64,000 bases of DNA, from the NCBI RefSeq assembly GCF_039522935.1, contig NZ_BAAAEI010000008.1, positions 62,001 to 126,000 of the forward strand, in the 5' to 3' direction. A program made the position numbers and the translations under genes. Origin of the DNA: Bowmanella denitrificans. Lineage in GTDB: Bacteria > Pseudomonadota > Gammaproteobacteria > Enterobacterales > Alteromonadaceae. The notes beneath the pieces were generated by a model, which had not been told where the DNA came from, searched no databases, and saw only the letters and a list, made by a program, of their open reading frames with translations. Shown piece by piece: positions 42,238 through 51,574 of this stretch. The stretch's first letter is position 1; every line of letters begins with the position of its first letter.

Positions 42238-44580
42238 CTAGTCGTCAATGGTCTGATCAGACAACCAGTTATGCAGAGATTGCATATCCAGTTTCAGGGC
42301 TTCCTGCAGCTCTTCTACCCAGTCATACACATTCTGCCACCAGGCTGGGTGGTCGCCCTGCTGAATCTGATTGGCAATTTTCTGCACCCTGGAAAGCCCC
42401 ACCGAGCCTGCCGCGCCTTTAATCTTATGGGCCTGGGCACAGACCTCGTCCTTGTCTTTGGCGCTTAGATTGGTAAGCAGAATCTCCATATACTGAGGAA
42501 TACTCTGGTTAAACACATTAACGCTGGTGCTGAGCATTTCCGCGCCGATGGTGTCCACCAGCATCTGCAACATCTCCAGATCCAGCACGGATTCGCTCTT
42601 ACTCTGGTTGTTTTCAGGTAAACGAGGCAGCTCAGAGGCATCACAGAACAGCTGATTAAAGACTTCAACCACCCTGCTCTTCTTGATTGGTTTGGAAATC
42701 ACGTCATCCATACCCTGATCCAGATATTCCTGGCGGGTCTTAATCACATTGGCCGTCAGTGCCACGACCGGCGTGCCGGTAACCAGTTCTTCCTCGTGCA
42801 TTTTGCCAACCACGTCAAAACCAGTCATATCAGGTAGTTGAATATCCAGCAAAATCAGGTCGTACTCATTGGCCCGCGCCATTTCCAGTGCCTGTCGGCC
42901 GGTCATGGCCACTTCCACGCTCTGACCGAGTTTTTCCAGCAGCGCTTTGGCCACCATCACGTTCAGTTCAATATCTTCCACCAGCAGGATTTTAAGACCC
43001 GTCACCCTGATTTCAGCCAACTGGGCCGGACGGGTGCTGATAGCCAGGGGTAACTCAACGGTAAAGCAAGTGCCCTTGCCGACTTCGCTGCTGACCCGGA
43101 TATCGCCGTGCATCAGTTCAACCATCTTTTTACAGATAGCCAGGCCAATCCCGGTGCCGGTTGCGCTTTGGTGATCTGGATGTTTGACCTGATAATACAT
43201 GGCGAAGATTTTATGCAGCTCTTCCTCCGGGATCCCCACCCCGGTATCTGCCACCTTGAACAGCACGTTACAGATACCGTTTTTAGGCGTTTCTGCCGAC
43301 AGGGTAAAACTGACCGAGCCCTGCTGGGTAAACTTCACCGCATTAAACAGCAGATTCCATAGTACCTGGCGCAATCTGGTGCCGTCCGCTTCGACAAAAT
43401 CCGGCAACGGCTCGAGCATCTGGGTCTGAAAATTCAGGTTCTTATCGGCCACCAGCAGTTGAATAATACTGGACAATTCACCGAAGAAATCTTTCAGGCT
43501 GACGGTTTTTAATGCCAGTTCCAGCTTGTCCCGGCCCAGCTTGTCCAGATCAATAATGTCGTTAAAGATATTGCCCAGAGTAATGGCACTGGCGTAGATG
43601 GTGCTGACCCAACTGTACTGCTCATCGGTTAGCTTTGTGTCACGCAGCATGCGGCTTAAGCCGACAATGCCGTTTAAAGGGGTACGCAGTTCGTGGCTGA
43701 TCGTGGCAATAAAGGCGGTCTTATCCCGGCTGGCTTTTTCCAATGCCACCTGCGAATGTTTACGCTCGGTAATATCCCGGCCAAAGGCCAGCAGACCCAG
43801 GCGATTACCCTCTTTGTCAAAAAACGGCACCTTGCGCATTTCGTAGTATCGCTTGCTGCCATCAGCAAAGCGCAGCCACAGCTCTTCGGTGATGCCCATA
43901 TTGTTCTCCAGCACTTCATGGTCACTTTCCACCACCTGCCGGGCCAGATCTTCGTCATACACTTCATGGGGAGTCAGGCCAATCAGCTGCGCTTCGGTCT
44001 TACCCGTCATTTGCTCTGCCACGGTATTACAACCAGCAAAGCGCCCTTCTTCATTGCGGTAGTAAATTAAATCCGGACTGGCATCAATAATAGAGCGCAA
44101 CAAGGTAGATAAACGCAGAGCCTGTTGCTCTTTTTCTGACTTCTCATGAATCTCCTGCTCCAGCTCGGCGAAGACTTTCTCTCTGTCTTCCTGCGCCTTA
44201 CGACGCTCTTCAATCTCAATATTGAGCTGGCGGATATTATTCTGCAGTTCACGGTTTAGCAGCACATCCTCTTCGCGCAGACTTTCTAACTGCGCCACCA
44301 CATCTTTGAGGTTGTGGCGGCTGGTCTCCAGTTGCCTGACCAGTTCACTGAAAAAATACAGCACCCAGGGCGCACTCAGTAGTGTCAGCATAATGGCAGA
44401 GACAAAGTCTTCCAGATGCACTTCACCTGTCATATATAAACGGATAAAGTAAGAGCCAGCGATGGTAAACATCAAGGTCAGCAACACAAACAGGATACTG
44501 ATTCGCAAGGTGCCAAAGCGCCCGACAAACTGGGCAAAACGAATAGCCCATGACTCATTTTGATTGGAAGCTGGCTGCAT
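42238..44580 (-). CDS. arcB: ArcB, aerobic respiration control sensor kinase
   Basis: A tripartite hybrid kinase of 780 residues (E. coli ArcB has 778). Two transmembrane helices (about 24-46 and 58-79), a coiled-coil linker and a PAS domain (about 155-275) precede the HisKA domain with His296 (ISHELRTPLNG). A HATPase domain, a receiver with Asp579 (LLDIQLPDM) and an Hpt domain with His718 (HKIKGAAGSVG) follow. It phosphorylates ArcA according to quinone redox state. Of the two redox cysteines in E. coli, Cys180 is kept (Cys184) but Cys241 is Tyr245. ATG 44580 gives the right N-terminus. It is divergent from gltBD, as arcB and gltBD are neighbours in E. coli. Confidence 0.94.
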   Translation of the reverse strand: MQPASNQNESWAIRFAQFVGRFGTLRISILFVLLTLMFTIAGSYFIRLYMTGEVHLEDFVSAIMLTLLSAPWVLYFFSELVRQLETSRHNLKDVVAQLESLREEDVLLNRELQNNIRQLNIEIEERRKAQEDREKVFAELEQEIHEKSEKEQQALRLSTLLRSIIDASPDLIYYRNEEGRFAGCNTVAEQMTGKTEAQLIGLTPHEVYDEDLARQVVESDHEVLENNMGITEELWLRFADGSKRYYEMRKVPFFDKEGNRLGLLAFGRDITERKHSQVALEKASRDKTAFIATISHELRTPLNGIVGLSRMLRDTKLTDEQYSWVSTIYASAITLGNIFNDIIDLDKLGRDKLELALKTVSLKDFFGELSSIIQLLVADKNLNFQTQMLEPLPDFVEADGTRLRQVLWNLLFNAVKFTQQGSVSFTLSAETPKNGICNVLFKVADTGVGIPEEELHKIFAMYYQVKHPDHQSATGTGIGLAICKKMVELMHGDIRVSSEVGKGTCFTVELPLAISTRPAQLAEIRVTGLKILLVEDIELNVMVAKALLEKLGQSVEVAMTGRQALEMARANEYDLILLDIQLPDMTGFDVVGKMHEEELVTGTPVVALTANVIKTRQEYLDQGMDDVISKPIKKSRVVEVFNQLFCDASELPRLPENNQSKSESVLDLEMLQMLVDTIGAEMLSTSVNVFNQSIPQYMEILLTNLSAKDKDEVCAQAHKIKGAAGSVGLSRVQKIANQIQQGDHPAWWQNVYDWVEELQEALKLDMQSLHNWLSDQTIDD

Positions 44581-45273
44581 GAAGAGAATTTCCACTGACA
44601 ATAGTTGTCGGCATCCTAGCAAGAGCATGGCGGATTCCCCAAGCTGAATTTGTACCCGTTATCTCGGTCCCAGTTAAATCACCAAGTGTTCCAGTCGGAA
44701 TTTTTATTCACATTTAACGGATATAAATTCAACCAAAGTATTCTTGGCAAACCACCTTCTTCGCCATTTTCAGCCTGCCTGTGTCACTAGGATTTTTAGT
44801 TATATGCTAAAAACCAAAACATCAAATTGGTCAGATGGCGACCATTTTGAAACTTTTATCCTAACTTTAGACAAAAATAGCCATCACCATTCCAAGCTTA
44901 TTGCTAAGGGGGAATTGATTTGTCGAAGCATTGTGGTATTTTCATTAGCCGCACTTTATGAGTGCATAAAGATTCGTTATTGGTGCAGACAGGCTTGAGG
45001 TCGGCCAATATACAAATAGGAATGCGGAACCGGCCATTGGGCCAAGAGGCGTCGATACTGGATACGTCCGGTGCGATAAGAATAGCGGCGGTAAGGAATA
45101 AACCGCTCTGTTCAGAAAGAAAGACTGGTAACCCCAAATAAAAATAGAACCTGTAATAGGTCATCCTAACGACACAGGCGCATGATAAAACGGACCAAAA
45201 AGAGTCCAGCACATGCCATCCCTGAATAAAAACATCACCCTGCCCAGTCGAACGGTTGAAGGAGTCATGAGTA
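44581..45273. other. Intergenic region between arcB and gltB
   Basis: About 690 bp that should hold both promoters. The section at about 44640-44960 is AT-rich. An 84-codon open frame at 44744-44998 has no ribosome site and no recognisable protein pattern. No riboswitch, repeat or clear promoter pair was identified. Confidence 0.5.
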
Positions 45274-48200
45274 ATGAGACTATATAACCCGAACGATTCT
45301 CGGGATAACTGTGGTTTCGGCCTGATCGCCCATACACAAGGGCAGGCCAGCCACAGTCTGGTAAAGACCGCCATCCATGCGCTGGATCGTATGCAGCACA
45401 GGGGCGGCATCGCCGCAGACGGCAAAACAGGTGACGGCTGTGGTTTACTGCTGCAAAAACCCGATGCATTCTTCCGCGCTATTGGCGAGGAAAATGGCTG
45501 GAAGCTGGCCAAGAAATACGGCGTCGGCATGGTATTTCTCAGCCAGGATCCGGTACTGGCCCAGCAAGCTCGCGATATCCTTAATGAAGAGTTGCAAAAA
45601 GAAACTCTGGATGTACAGGGCTGGCGCGTGGTGCCAACCAATCCGGCGCTGTTGGGTGAACTGGCTTTAACCGGTCTGCCCCAGATTGAGCAGGTGTTTG
45701 TCAATGCCCCGCCAGGCTGGCGTAAGAAAGATGTGGAACGCCGTTTGTTTATGGCGCGTCGCCGTGCTGAAAAACGCATGAGCCATGATCCGGACTTTTA
45801 CATTGCCTGTCTGTCGAATCTGGTCACCATCTATAAAGGCCTGGTGATGCCCAAAGATCTGCCTAATTTCTATCAGGATCTGGCAGACGAACGCATGCAA
45901 TCGGCTATCTGTGTTTTCCACCAGCGTTTTTCTACTAATACGCTGCCCAGATGGCCGCTGGCCCAGCCATTCAGATTCCTGGCTCACAATGGCGAAATCA
46001 ACACTATTCGTGGTAACCGCGAGTGGGCCGAAGCCCGTACCTATAAGTTCCGCACGCCGCTGTTGCCCGATTTACATGACGCGGCCCCTTTTGTGAACTT
46101 CGAGGGCTCTGATTCCTCGTCACTGGACAATATGCTGGAGTTGTTCCTGGCCGGTGGTATGGATTTATTCCGTGCCATGCGCTTACTGGTGCCACCTGCT
46201 TACCAGAATAACCACACCATGGATCCGGACCTGAAGGCGTTCTATGAATTTAACTCCATGCATATGGAGCCCTGGGACGGCCCGGCTGGCATCGTGATGA
46301 CCAATGGTCGTCATGTAGCCTGTAACCTGGACAGGAACGGCCTGCGTCCGGCCCGCTATGTGATTACCAAAGATGGCCTGATTACCCTGGCCTCAGAAAT
46401 TGGTATCTGGGATTACCAGCCAGAAGACGTATTGGAAAAAGGCCGGGTCGGTCCCGGCGAAATGCTGGCGGTGGACACATACACCGGCAAAGTACTGCGC
46501 TCCAGTGAAATAGATGAAGATCTGAAAAACCGCCATCCTTACCGGGAATGGCTGGACAAGCATATCAGTCGTTTGCTGCCCATTCAGAAATGCGATGCCA
46601 GTCTGATTGGTGTGCGGCTGTTTGATGACGACATGATGAATACCTACTACAAGCAGTTTAATTACAGCTACGAAGAGATTCAGCAGGTTATTAAGGTACT
46701 GGCCAAAGACGGCCAGGAAGCCGTAGGCTCAATGGGTGACGATACCCCCATGGCTGTGTTGTCTAGCAAGCATCGAACCTTGTACGACTACTTCCGCCAG
46801 CAGTTTGCCCAGGTCACCAACCCGCCAATCGACCCGCTGCGGGAAAACCATGTGATGTCGCTGGCCACCTGTATTGGCCGCGAACAGAATGTATTCAGCG
46901 AAACCTCGGGTTACGCCAATCGGGTGCTGTTTGAATCGCCGATTATGCTCTACACCGACCTGAAACAGTTGCGTGAATTTGACTCCGAGCATTATTACTC
47001 AGAAGTCATTGATCTGAACTATCAGCCGGAAGAAGGCCTGAAAGCCGCCATTAAGCGGGTTTGTGATGAGGCCGAATATCTGGTCAGACAAAAAAAGGCC
47101 GCCTTTGTGATCCTGTCGGACCGCAAAATCAAGGCTAACCGTCTGCCGATTCCGGCCCCTATGGCTGTCGGCGCTGTACAGCGTCGTCTGGTGGAAAAAG
47201 CCTTGCGCTGTGACGCCAATATCGTCATCGAAACCGCTTCAGCCCGCGATCCACACCACTTTGCCGTGCTGCTAGGCCTGGGTGCCACTGCGGTATACCC
47301 GTTCCTGGCCTACGAAGTGATTGAGCAAATGGCCGACAAGGGTGAACTGGATATTCCGGTAATGGACGCCGTGCTGAATTACCGTAAGGGCATTAATAAG
47401 GGCCTGTTTAAGATTATGTCGAAAATGGGCATCAGCACCGTGGCCAGCTATCGCTGCGCCAAGCTGTTTGAAGCCATAGGTATACACCAGGACGTGATGA
47501 AGCTGTGCTTCCAGGGTGTGCCCAGTCGTATCCAGGGTGCCAACTTCGATGATTTTGAGCAGGACATCCAAAACCTTAACCGCATTGCCTGGATTAAGCG
47601 CAAAACCATCAGCCATGGCGGCCTGCTTAAATATGTGCACGACGGTGAATACCACGCCTACAACCCCGACGTGGTCAGCACCTTGCAAAAAGCCGTAGTC
47701 AGTGGCAACTATGCCGACTACCAGGCCTTTGCCGAGTTAGTTAACCAGCGTCCTGCCGCCCATATCCGCGATCTGTTCAAGCTGAAATTCAGCGACCAGG
47801 CCATTGATATCAATGAAGTGGAAGCAGCAGAAACGCTGTACCCACGTTTCGATACGGCAGCCATGAGTATCGGTGCATTAAGCCCTGAGGCGCATGAGGC
47901 TTTGGCCATTGCCATGAACCGACTGGGCGGTCAATCTAACTCCGGCGAAGGCGGGGAAGATCCGGCCCGTTTCGGTACCGAGAAAAATTCCCGTATCAAA
48001 CAGGTGGCCTCTGGTCGTTTTGGCGTTACCCCGCACTATCTGGTCAATGCCGACGTGCTGCAGATTAAAGTAGCACAGGGTGCCAAGCCCGGTGAAGGCG
48101 GACAGCTACCCGGCGATAAGGTCAACAAATACATTGCTGAGCTGCGCTATTCGGTACCCGGTGTCACCCTGATTTCACCGCCGCCACACCATGATATTTA

Positions 48201-49740
48201 TTCTATCGAGGATTTGGCGCAGTTGATTTTTGATCTTAAGCAGGTCAATCCCAACGCCCTGATCTCGGTCAAACTGGTATCTGAGCCAGGTGTCGGCACT
48301 GTTGCCACTGGTGTGGCCAAAGCCTATGCCGACCTGATTACCATCTCAGGTTATGACGGCGGTACAGGGGCCAGCCCGCTGACCTCGGTTAAATATGCCG
48401 GCAGCCCCTGGGAACTGGGGCTGGCAGAAAGCCAGCAAGCCCTGGTGGAAAACGGCCTGCGTCATAAAGTACGCGTACAGACCGACGGCGGTCTGAAAAC
48501 CGGCCTGGATGTGATTAAAGCCGCCATCCTGGGGGCAGAAAGCTTTGGCTTTGGCACCGGCCCGATGGTGGCACTGGGTTGTAAATACCTGCGTATCTGC
48601 CATTTGAATAATTGCGCCACCGGGGTGGCCACGCAAGATAAGAACCTGCGGGACAACTATTTTATCGGTCTGCCCGAGATGGTCATGAACTACTTTAAGT
48701 TTATTGCCCAGGAAGTGCGTGAACTGATGGCTGCCCTTGGCGTACGTAAACTGGAAGAGCTGATTGGCCGTACCGAATTGCTGGAAGTGATTGACGGTAT
48801 CAATGCCCGCCAGCAGCGTTTGGATCTATCGCCGATTCTGGCCAAACCCCAGGCCGGCGAACATACCAGACTATTCTGTTCTGAGGTGACCAACGCACCA
48901 ATGGATAAGGGCGAGCTGAATCTGCGCATTCTCGGCGATGTTAAAACTGCCGTAGAGAACAAGTCAGGCGGTAACTGGCGCTACAGTATCCGTAATACCG
49001 ACCGTTCGGTGGGCGCGCGCATCTCTGGCTTTATCGCCCAAAAACATGGCAACCAGGGGATGGCGGATTATCCGCTGCGTATCACCTTAACCGGCACAGC
49101 GGGTCAAAGCTTTGGCGTATGGAATGCAGGCGGTCTGGAGCTGCATTTGATTGGTGATGCCAACGACTATGTGGGTAAAGGCATGACCGGTGGCAAGATC
49201 ACCATCCACCCACCGGTTGGTGTGCACTACGCGACCCGCGACAGCGCGATTATGGGTAATACCTGTTTGTACGGCGCAACGGGCGGCAAACTTTTTGCTG
49301 CTGGCCGAGCCGGTGAACGTTTCGCAGTTCGCAATTCGGGGGCCATTGCCGTAGTGGAAGGCACCGGTGATAACGCCTGTGAATATATGACCGGCGGCAT
49401 CGTCGCCATTTTGGGGCAAACCGGGGTCAACTTCGGGGCCGGTATGACCGGTGGCTTTGCCTATGTACTGGATCAGGCCAATGACTTTGACCGTCGCGTT
49501 AACGGCGATTTGGTGGAAGTGATGGGGGTTGAAGATAAACCCATCCTGGTCGAGCACCTGCGTGGTCTTATCAACCAACATTACGAAGAAACCGGCAGCG
49601 AGCACTCACTTGAGATCCTCAGCCAGTTTAGCAAATACCTGAAGCAGTTCCGTCTGGTTAAGCCAAAGACCAGCGACGTTAAGAATCTGCTGGGACATAT
49701 CAGCCGTTCCAGCGCCGAGTTGCGCGTGCAGGCCCAGTAA
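45274..49740 (+). CDS. gltB: Glutamate synthase (NADPH) large subunit
   Basis: A 1488-residue enzyme that transfers the amide of glutamine to 2-oxoglutarate, the core step of ammonium assimilation with glutamine synthetase. After a short propeptide the mature N-terminal nucleophile is Cys13 (RDNCGFGLIAH) of the class II amidotransferase domain. A central domain and the FMN synthase domain follow (QSNSGEGGEDPARFG; SGYDGGTGASPLTS). The 3Fe-4S cysteines are in CKYLRICHLNNCATG. The C-terminal GXGXG beta-helix is present. GGAG lies 9 nt before the ATG. gltD follows 15 nt downstream. Confidence 0.97.
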   Translation: MRLYNPNDSRDNCGFGLIAHTQGQASHSLVKTAIHALDRMQHRGGIAADGKTGDGCGLLLQKPDAFFRAIGEENGWKLAKKYGVGMVFLSQDPVLAQQARDILNEELQKETLDVQGWRVVPTNPALLGELALTGLPQIEQVFVNAPPGWRKKDVERRLFMARRRAEKRMSHDPDFYIACLSNLVTIYKGLVMPKDLPNFYQDLADERMQSAICVFHQRFSTNTLPRWPLAQPFRFLAHNGEINTIRGNREWAEARTYKFRTPLLPDLHDAAPFVNFEGSDSSSLDNMLELFLAGGMDLFRAMRLLVPPAYQNNHTMDPDLKAFYEFNSMHMEPWDGPAGIVMTNGRHVACNLDRNGLRPARYVITKDGLITLASEIGIWDYQPEDVLEKGRVGPGEMLAVDTYTGKVLRSSEIDEDLKNRHPYREWLDKHISRLLPIQKCDASLIGVRLFDDDMMNTYYKQFNYSYEEIQQVIKVLAKDGQEAVGSMGDDTPMAVLSSKHRTLYDYFRQQFAQVTNPPIDPLRENHVMSLATCIGREQNVFSETSGYANRVLFESPIMLYTDLKQLREFDSEHYYSEVIDLNYQPEEGLKAAIKRVCDEAEYLVRQKKAAFVILSDRKIKANRLPIPAPMAVGAVQRRLVEKALRCDANIVIETASARDPHHFAVLLGLGATAVYPFLAYEVIEQMADKGELDIPVMDAVLNYRKGINKGLFKIMSKMGISTVASYRCAKLFEAIGIHQDVMKLCFQGVPSRIQGANFDDFEQDIQNLNRIAWIKRKTISHGGLLKYVHDGEYHAYNPDVVSTLQKAVVSGNYADYQAFAELVNQRPAAHIRDLFKLKFSDQAIDINEVEAAETLYPRFDTAAMSIGALSPEAHEALAIAMNRLGGQSNSGEGGEDPARFGTEKNSRIKQVASGRFGVTPHYLVNADVLQIKVAQGAKPGEGGQLPGDKVNKYIAELRYSVPGVTLISPPPHHDIYSIEDLAQLIFDLKQVNPNALISVKLVSEPGVGTVATGVAKAYADLITISGYDGGTGASPLTSVKYAGSPWELGLAESQQALVENGLRHKVRVQTDGGLKTGLDVIKAAILGAESFGFGTGPMVALGCKYLRICHLNNCATGVATQDKNLRDNYFIGLPEMVMNYFKFIAQEVRELMAALGVRKLEELIGRTELLEVIDGINARQQRLDLSPILAKPQAGEHTRLFCSEVTNAPMDKGELNLRILGDVKTAVENKSGGNWRYSIRNTDRSVGARISGFIAQKHGNQGMADYPLRITLTGTAGQSFGVWNAGGLELHLIGDANDYVGKGMTGGKITIHPPVGVHYATRDSAIMGNTCLYGATGGKLFAAGRAGERFAVRNSGAIAVVEGTGDNACEYMTGGIVAILGQTGVNFGAGMTGGFAYVLDQANDFDRRVNGDLVEVMGVEDKPILVEHLRGLINQHYEETGSEHSLEILSQFSKYLKQFRLVKPKTSDVKNLLGHISRSSAELRVQAQ

Positions 49741-49755
49741 GGAGGAACAAGCAGT

Positions 49756-51171
49756 ATGGCAAAGAACGTATATCAGTTTGTCGATGTTGAACGTATCGAT
49801 CCTCCGAAAAAGCCCGCCGCTATTCGTCGCAGCGAGTTTGCCGAGATTTATCAACCTATGAGTGACAGTCAGGCTGCCGGTCAGGCCGATCGCTGTCTGG
49901 ACTGCGGTAACCCCTACTGCGAATGGAAGTGCCCGGTGCACAACTATATTCCGCAGTGGTTAAAACTGGCCAATGAAGGGCGGATTCTGGAAGCCGCCGA
50001 GCTGTCACACAAAACCAACAGCCTGCCGGAAGTCTGTGGCCGGGTGTGCCCGCAAGACCGTTTATGTGAAGGGGCCTGCACCCTGAATGACGATTTTGGC
50101 GCGGTGACCATTGGCTCTATCGAGAAATTTATTACCGATACCGCCTTTAAAATGGGGTGGCGGCCGGACATGTCCGGGGTAGTCAAAACCGATAAACGGG
50201 TCGCCATTGTCGGGGCTGGCCCAGCAGGTCTGGCATGTGCCGATATTCTGGTTCGCAATGGCGTGACCCCGGTAGTATTCGACAAGTACCCCGAGATTGG
50301 CGGTCTGCTGACCTTTGGTATCCCGGCCTTCAAGCTGGAAAAAGAAGTGGTGCAACTGCGCCGCGAAATCTTTACCGAAATGGGCGTGGAGTTCGTACTA
50401 AATACCGAAATCGGCAAGGATATTCAGTTCCAGCAGTTACTGGATGAATACGATGCGGTATTTCTGGGGATGGGCACCTACAAATATATGCAGGGCGGTT
50501 TTGCTAACGAATCCGCGCCCGGCGTGTATGAAGCCCTGCCCTATCTGATTGCCAATACCAATAAGCTCATGGGCTTGGAACAATCGGCTTGTGACTATGT
50601 GGATATGCAAGGCAAGAAAGTGGTGGTGCTGGGCGGTGGTGATACCGCCATGGACTGTGTGCGCACGGCGGTGCGTCAGGGTGCTGAAAAGGTCATCTGT
50701 GCCTATCGTCGCGACGAGGAAAACATGCCTGGGTCGCGCCGTGAAGTACAAAACGCCCGTGAGGAAGGCGTGGATTTTCAGTTTAACCTGCAACCGCTGG
50801 ATATCGCCGTTGATGAAGCCGGTCACGCCTGTGGCGTCAAACTGGTGAAAACCCAATTGGGCGCACCGGATGCAGCGGGTCGTCGCAGTCCGGAAGCCGT
50901 GCCCGGCTCTGAGCATATCCTGGAAGCCGATGCGGTTATTGTCGCCTTTGGCTTTCAACCCAGTCCGGCCAGTTGGTTTGCAGACTTCGGCATTATTCTG
51001 GATGAAAAGGGCCGGGTCAGGGCACCAGCCAAAGGTAAATATGCGTTCCAGACCAGTAACCCCAAGGTATTCTCCGGTGGCGACATGGTCAGAGGCTCAG
51101 ACTTGGTGGTCACTGCCATCTTCGAAGGTCGCCAGGCCGCAGAAGGCATGCTGGATTATCTGAACGTCTGA
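49756..51171 (+). CDS. gltD: Glutamate synthase (NADPH) small subunit
   Basis: A 471-residue subunit that passes electrons from NADPH through FAD and 4Fe-4S clusters to GltB. Cysteine clusters CLDCGNPYCEWKCPVHNYIP and CGRVCPQDRLCEGAC lie near the N-terminus. The FAD site is VAIVGAGPAGLACADIL, and the NADPH site is VVVLGGGDTAMDCVRTA. The C-terminal FAD contact VFSGGDMVRGSDLVVTAIFEGRQAA is typical. A strong AAGGAGGA precedes the start. The stop is followed within 6 nt by the structured region 51177-51325. Confidence 0.96.
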   Translation: MAKNVYQFVDVERIDPPKKPAAIRRSEFAEIYQPMSDSQAAGQADRCLDCGNPYCEWKCPVHNYIPQWLKLANEGRILEAAELSHKTNSLPEVCGRVCPQDRLCEGACTLNDDFGAVTIGSIEKFITDTAFKMGWRPDMSGVVKTDKRVAIVGAGPAGLACADILVRNGVTPVVFDKYPEIGGLLTFGIPAFKLEKEVVQLRREIFTEMGVEFVLNTEIGKDIQFQQLLDEYDAVFLGMGTYKYMQGGFANESAPGVYEALPYLIANTNKLMGLEQSACDYVDMQGKKVVVLGGGDTAMDCVRTAVRQGAEKVICAYRRDEENMPGSRREVQNAREEGVDFQFNLQPLDIAVDEAGHACGVKLVKTQLGAPDAAGRRSPEAVPGSEHILEADAVIVAFGFQPSPASWFADFGIILDEKGRVRAPAKGKYAFQTSNPKVFSGGDMVRGSDLVVTAIFEGRQAAEGMLDYLNV

Positions 51172-51176
51172 AAAAT

Positions 51177-51325
51177 GGCCGACAATAGTGCCCTGTGACT
51201 TCTGTACAACCACCAGGGAGAATGGCAGTACAGAAAACACCGGGGCACCATAGCCTATGTAAGGCTATTGAACAGCTGTAGCTGCTCTGCTTTAAGCTAT
51301 GGGAACTAGCTTAAGATTGTCGGCC
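51177..51325 (+). ncRNA. Candidate structured RNA in the gltD 3' region
   Basis: GGCCGACAA (51177-51185) pairs with TTGTCGGCC (51317-51325), closing a domain with several nested stems. GTGCCC/GGGCAC (51188-51193, 51243-51248) encloses TTCTGTAC/GTACAGAA (51200-51207, 51228-51235). ATAGCC/GGCTAT (51250-51268) and TTAAGCTA/TAGCTTAA (51292-51314) follow. No known RNA family was recognised. It may instead be a small inverted-repeat element. The strand is assumed from gltD transcription. Confidence 0.4.
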
Positions 51326-51340
51326 CACTGCATTGATGTT

Positions 51341-51536
51341 GCCGATGCTGCTCACTACTACATCGGCATACGAACGCCATGGACATCGCCGATGAGTGCT
51401 CCCTGCAACATCGGCATACGACCGCCATGGAGGGTGGAAGTGCAGAAAACGCAGGAGCGGTTTTCTGCCCGTCCTTCCATGGACATCGCCGATGAATGCT
51501 CCCTGCAACATCGGCATACCGTCCTTCCATGGACAT
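51341..51536. repeat. Structured tandem repeat array, locus B
   Basis: A diverged copy of the family at 4168-4384. It has three GCCGATG/CATCGGC hairpins (51341-51367, 51388-51415, 51488-51515) and one GCAGAAAA/TTTTCTGC hairpin (51442-51468) whose loop holds GCAGGAGC. An outer pairing is CCATGGAGG with CCTTCCATGG. The GCCGATG/CATCGGC stem replaces GCCGGTG/CACCGGC of locus A by a compensatory pair change. The third-hairpin loop reads GCTCCCTGC, so loop pairing needs one bulged C. It lies between convergent gltD and the TonB receptor gene. Confidence 0.85.
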
Positions 51537-51574
51537 ACCCATCCAGGGTTTCCCTGTTGTGTTATGTATCGAAT

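Noticed and set aside
44744..44998. An 84-codon frame between arcB and gltB
   Set aside because: No ribosome binding site and no domain pattern; lies in an AT-rich promoter region.
51177..51325. An integron attC site or riboswitch
   Set aside because: No conserved attC core sites (RYYYAAC/GTTRRRY pair) are present, and its position after a stop codon does not suit a riboswitch.
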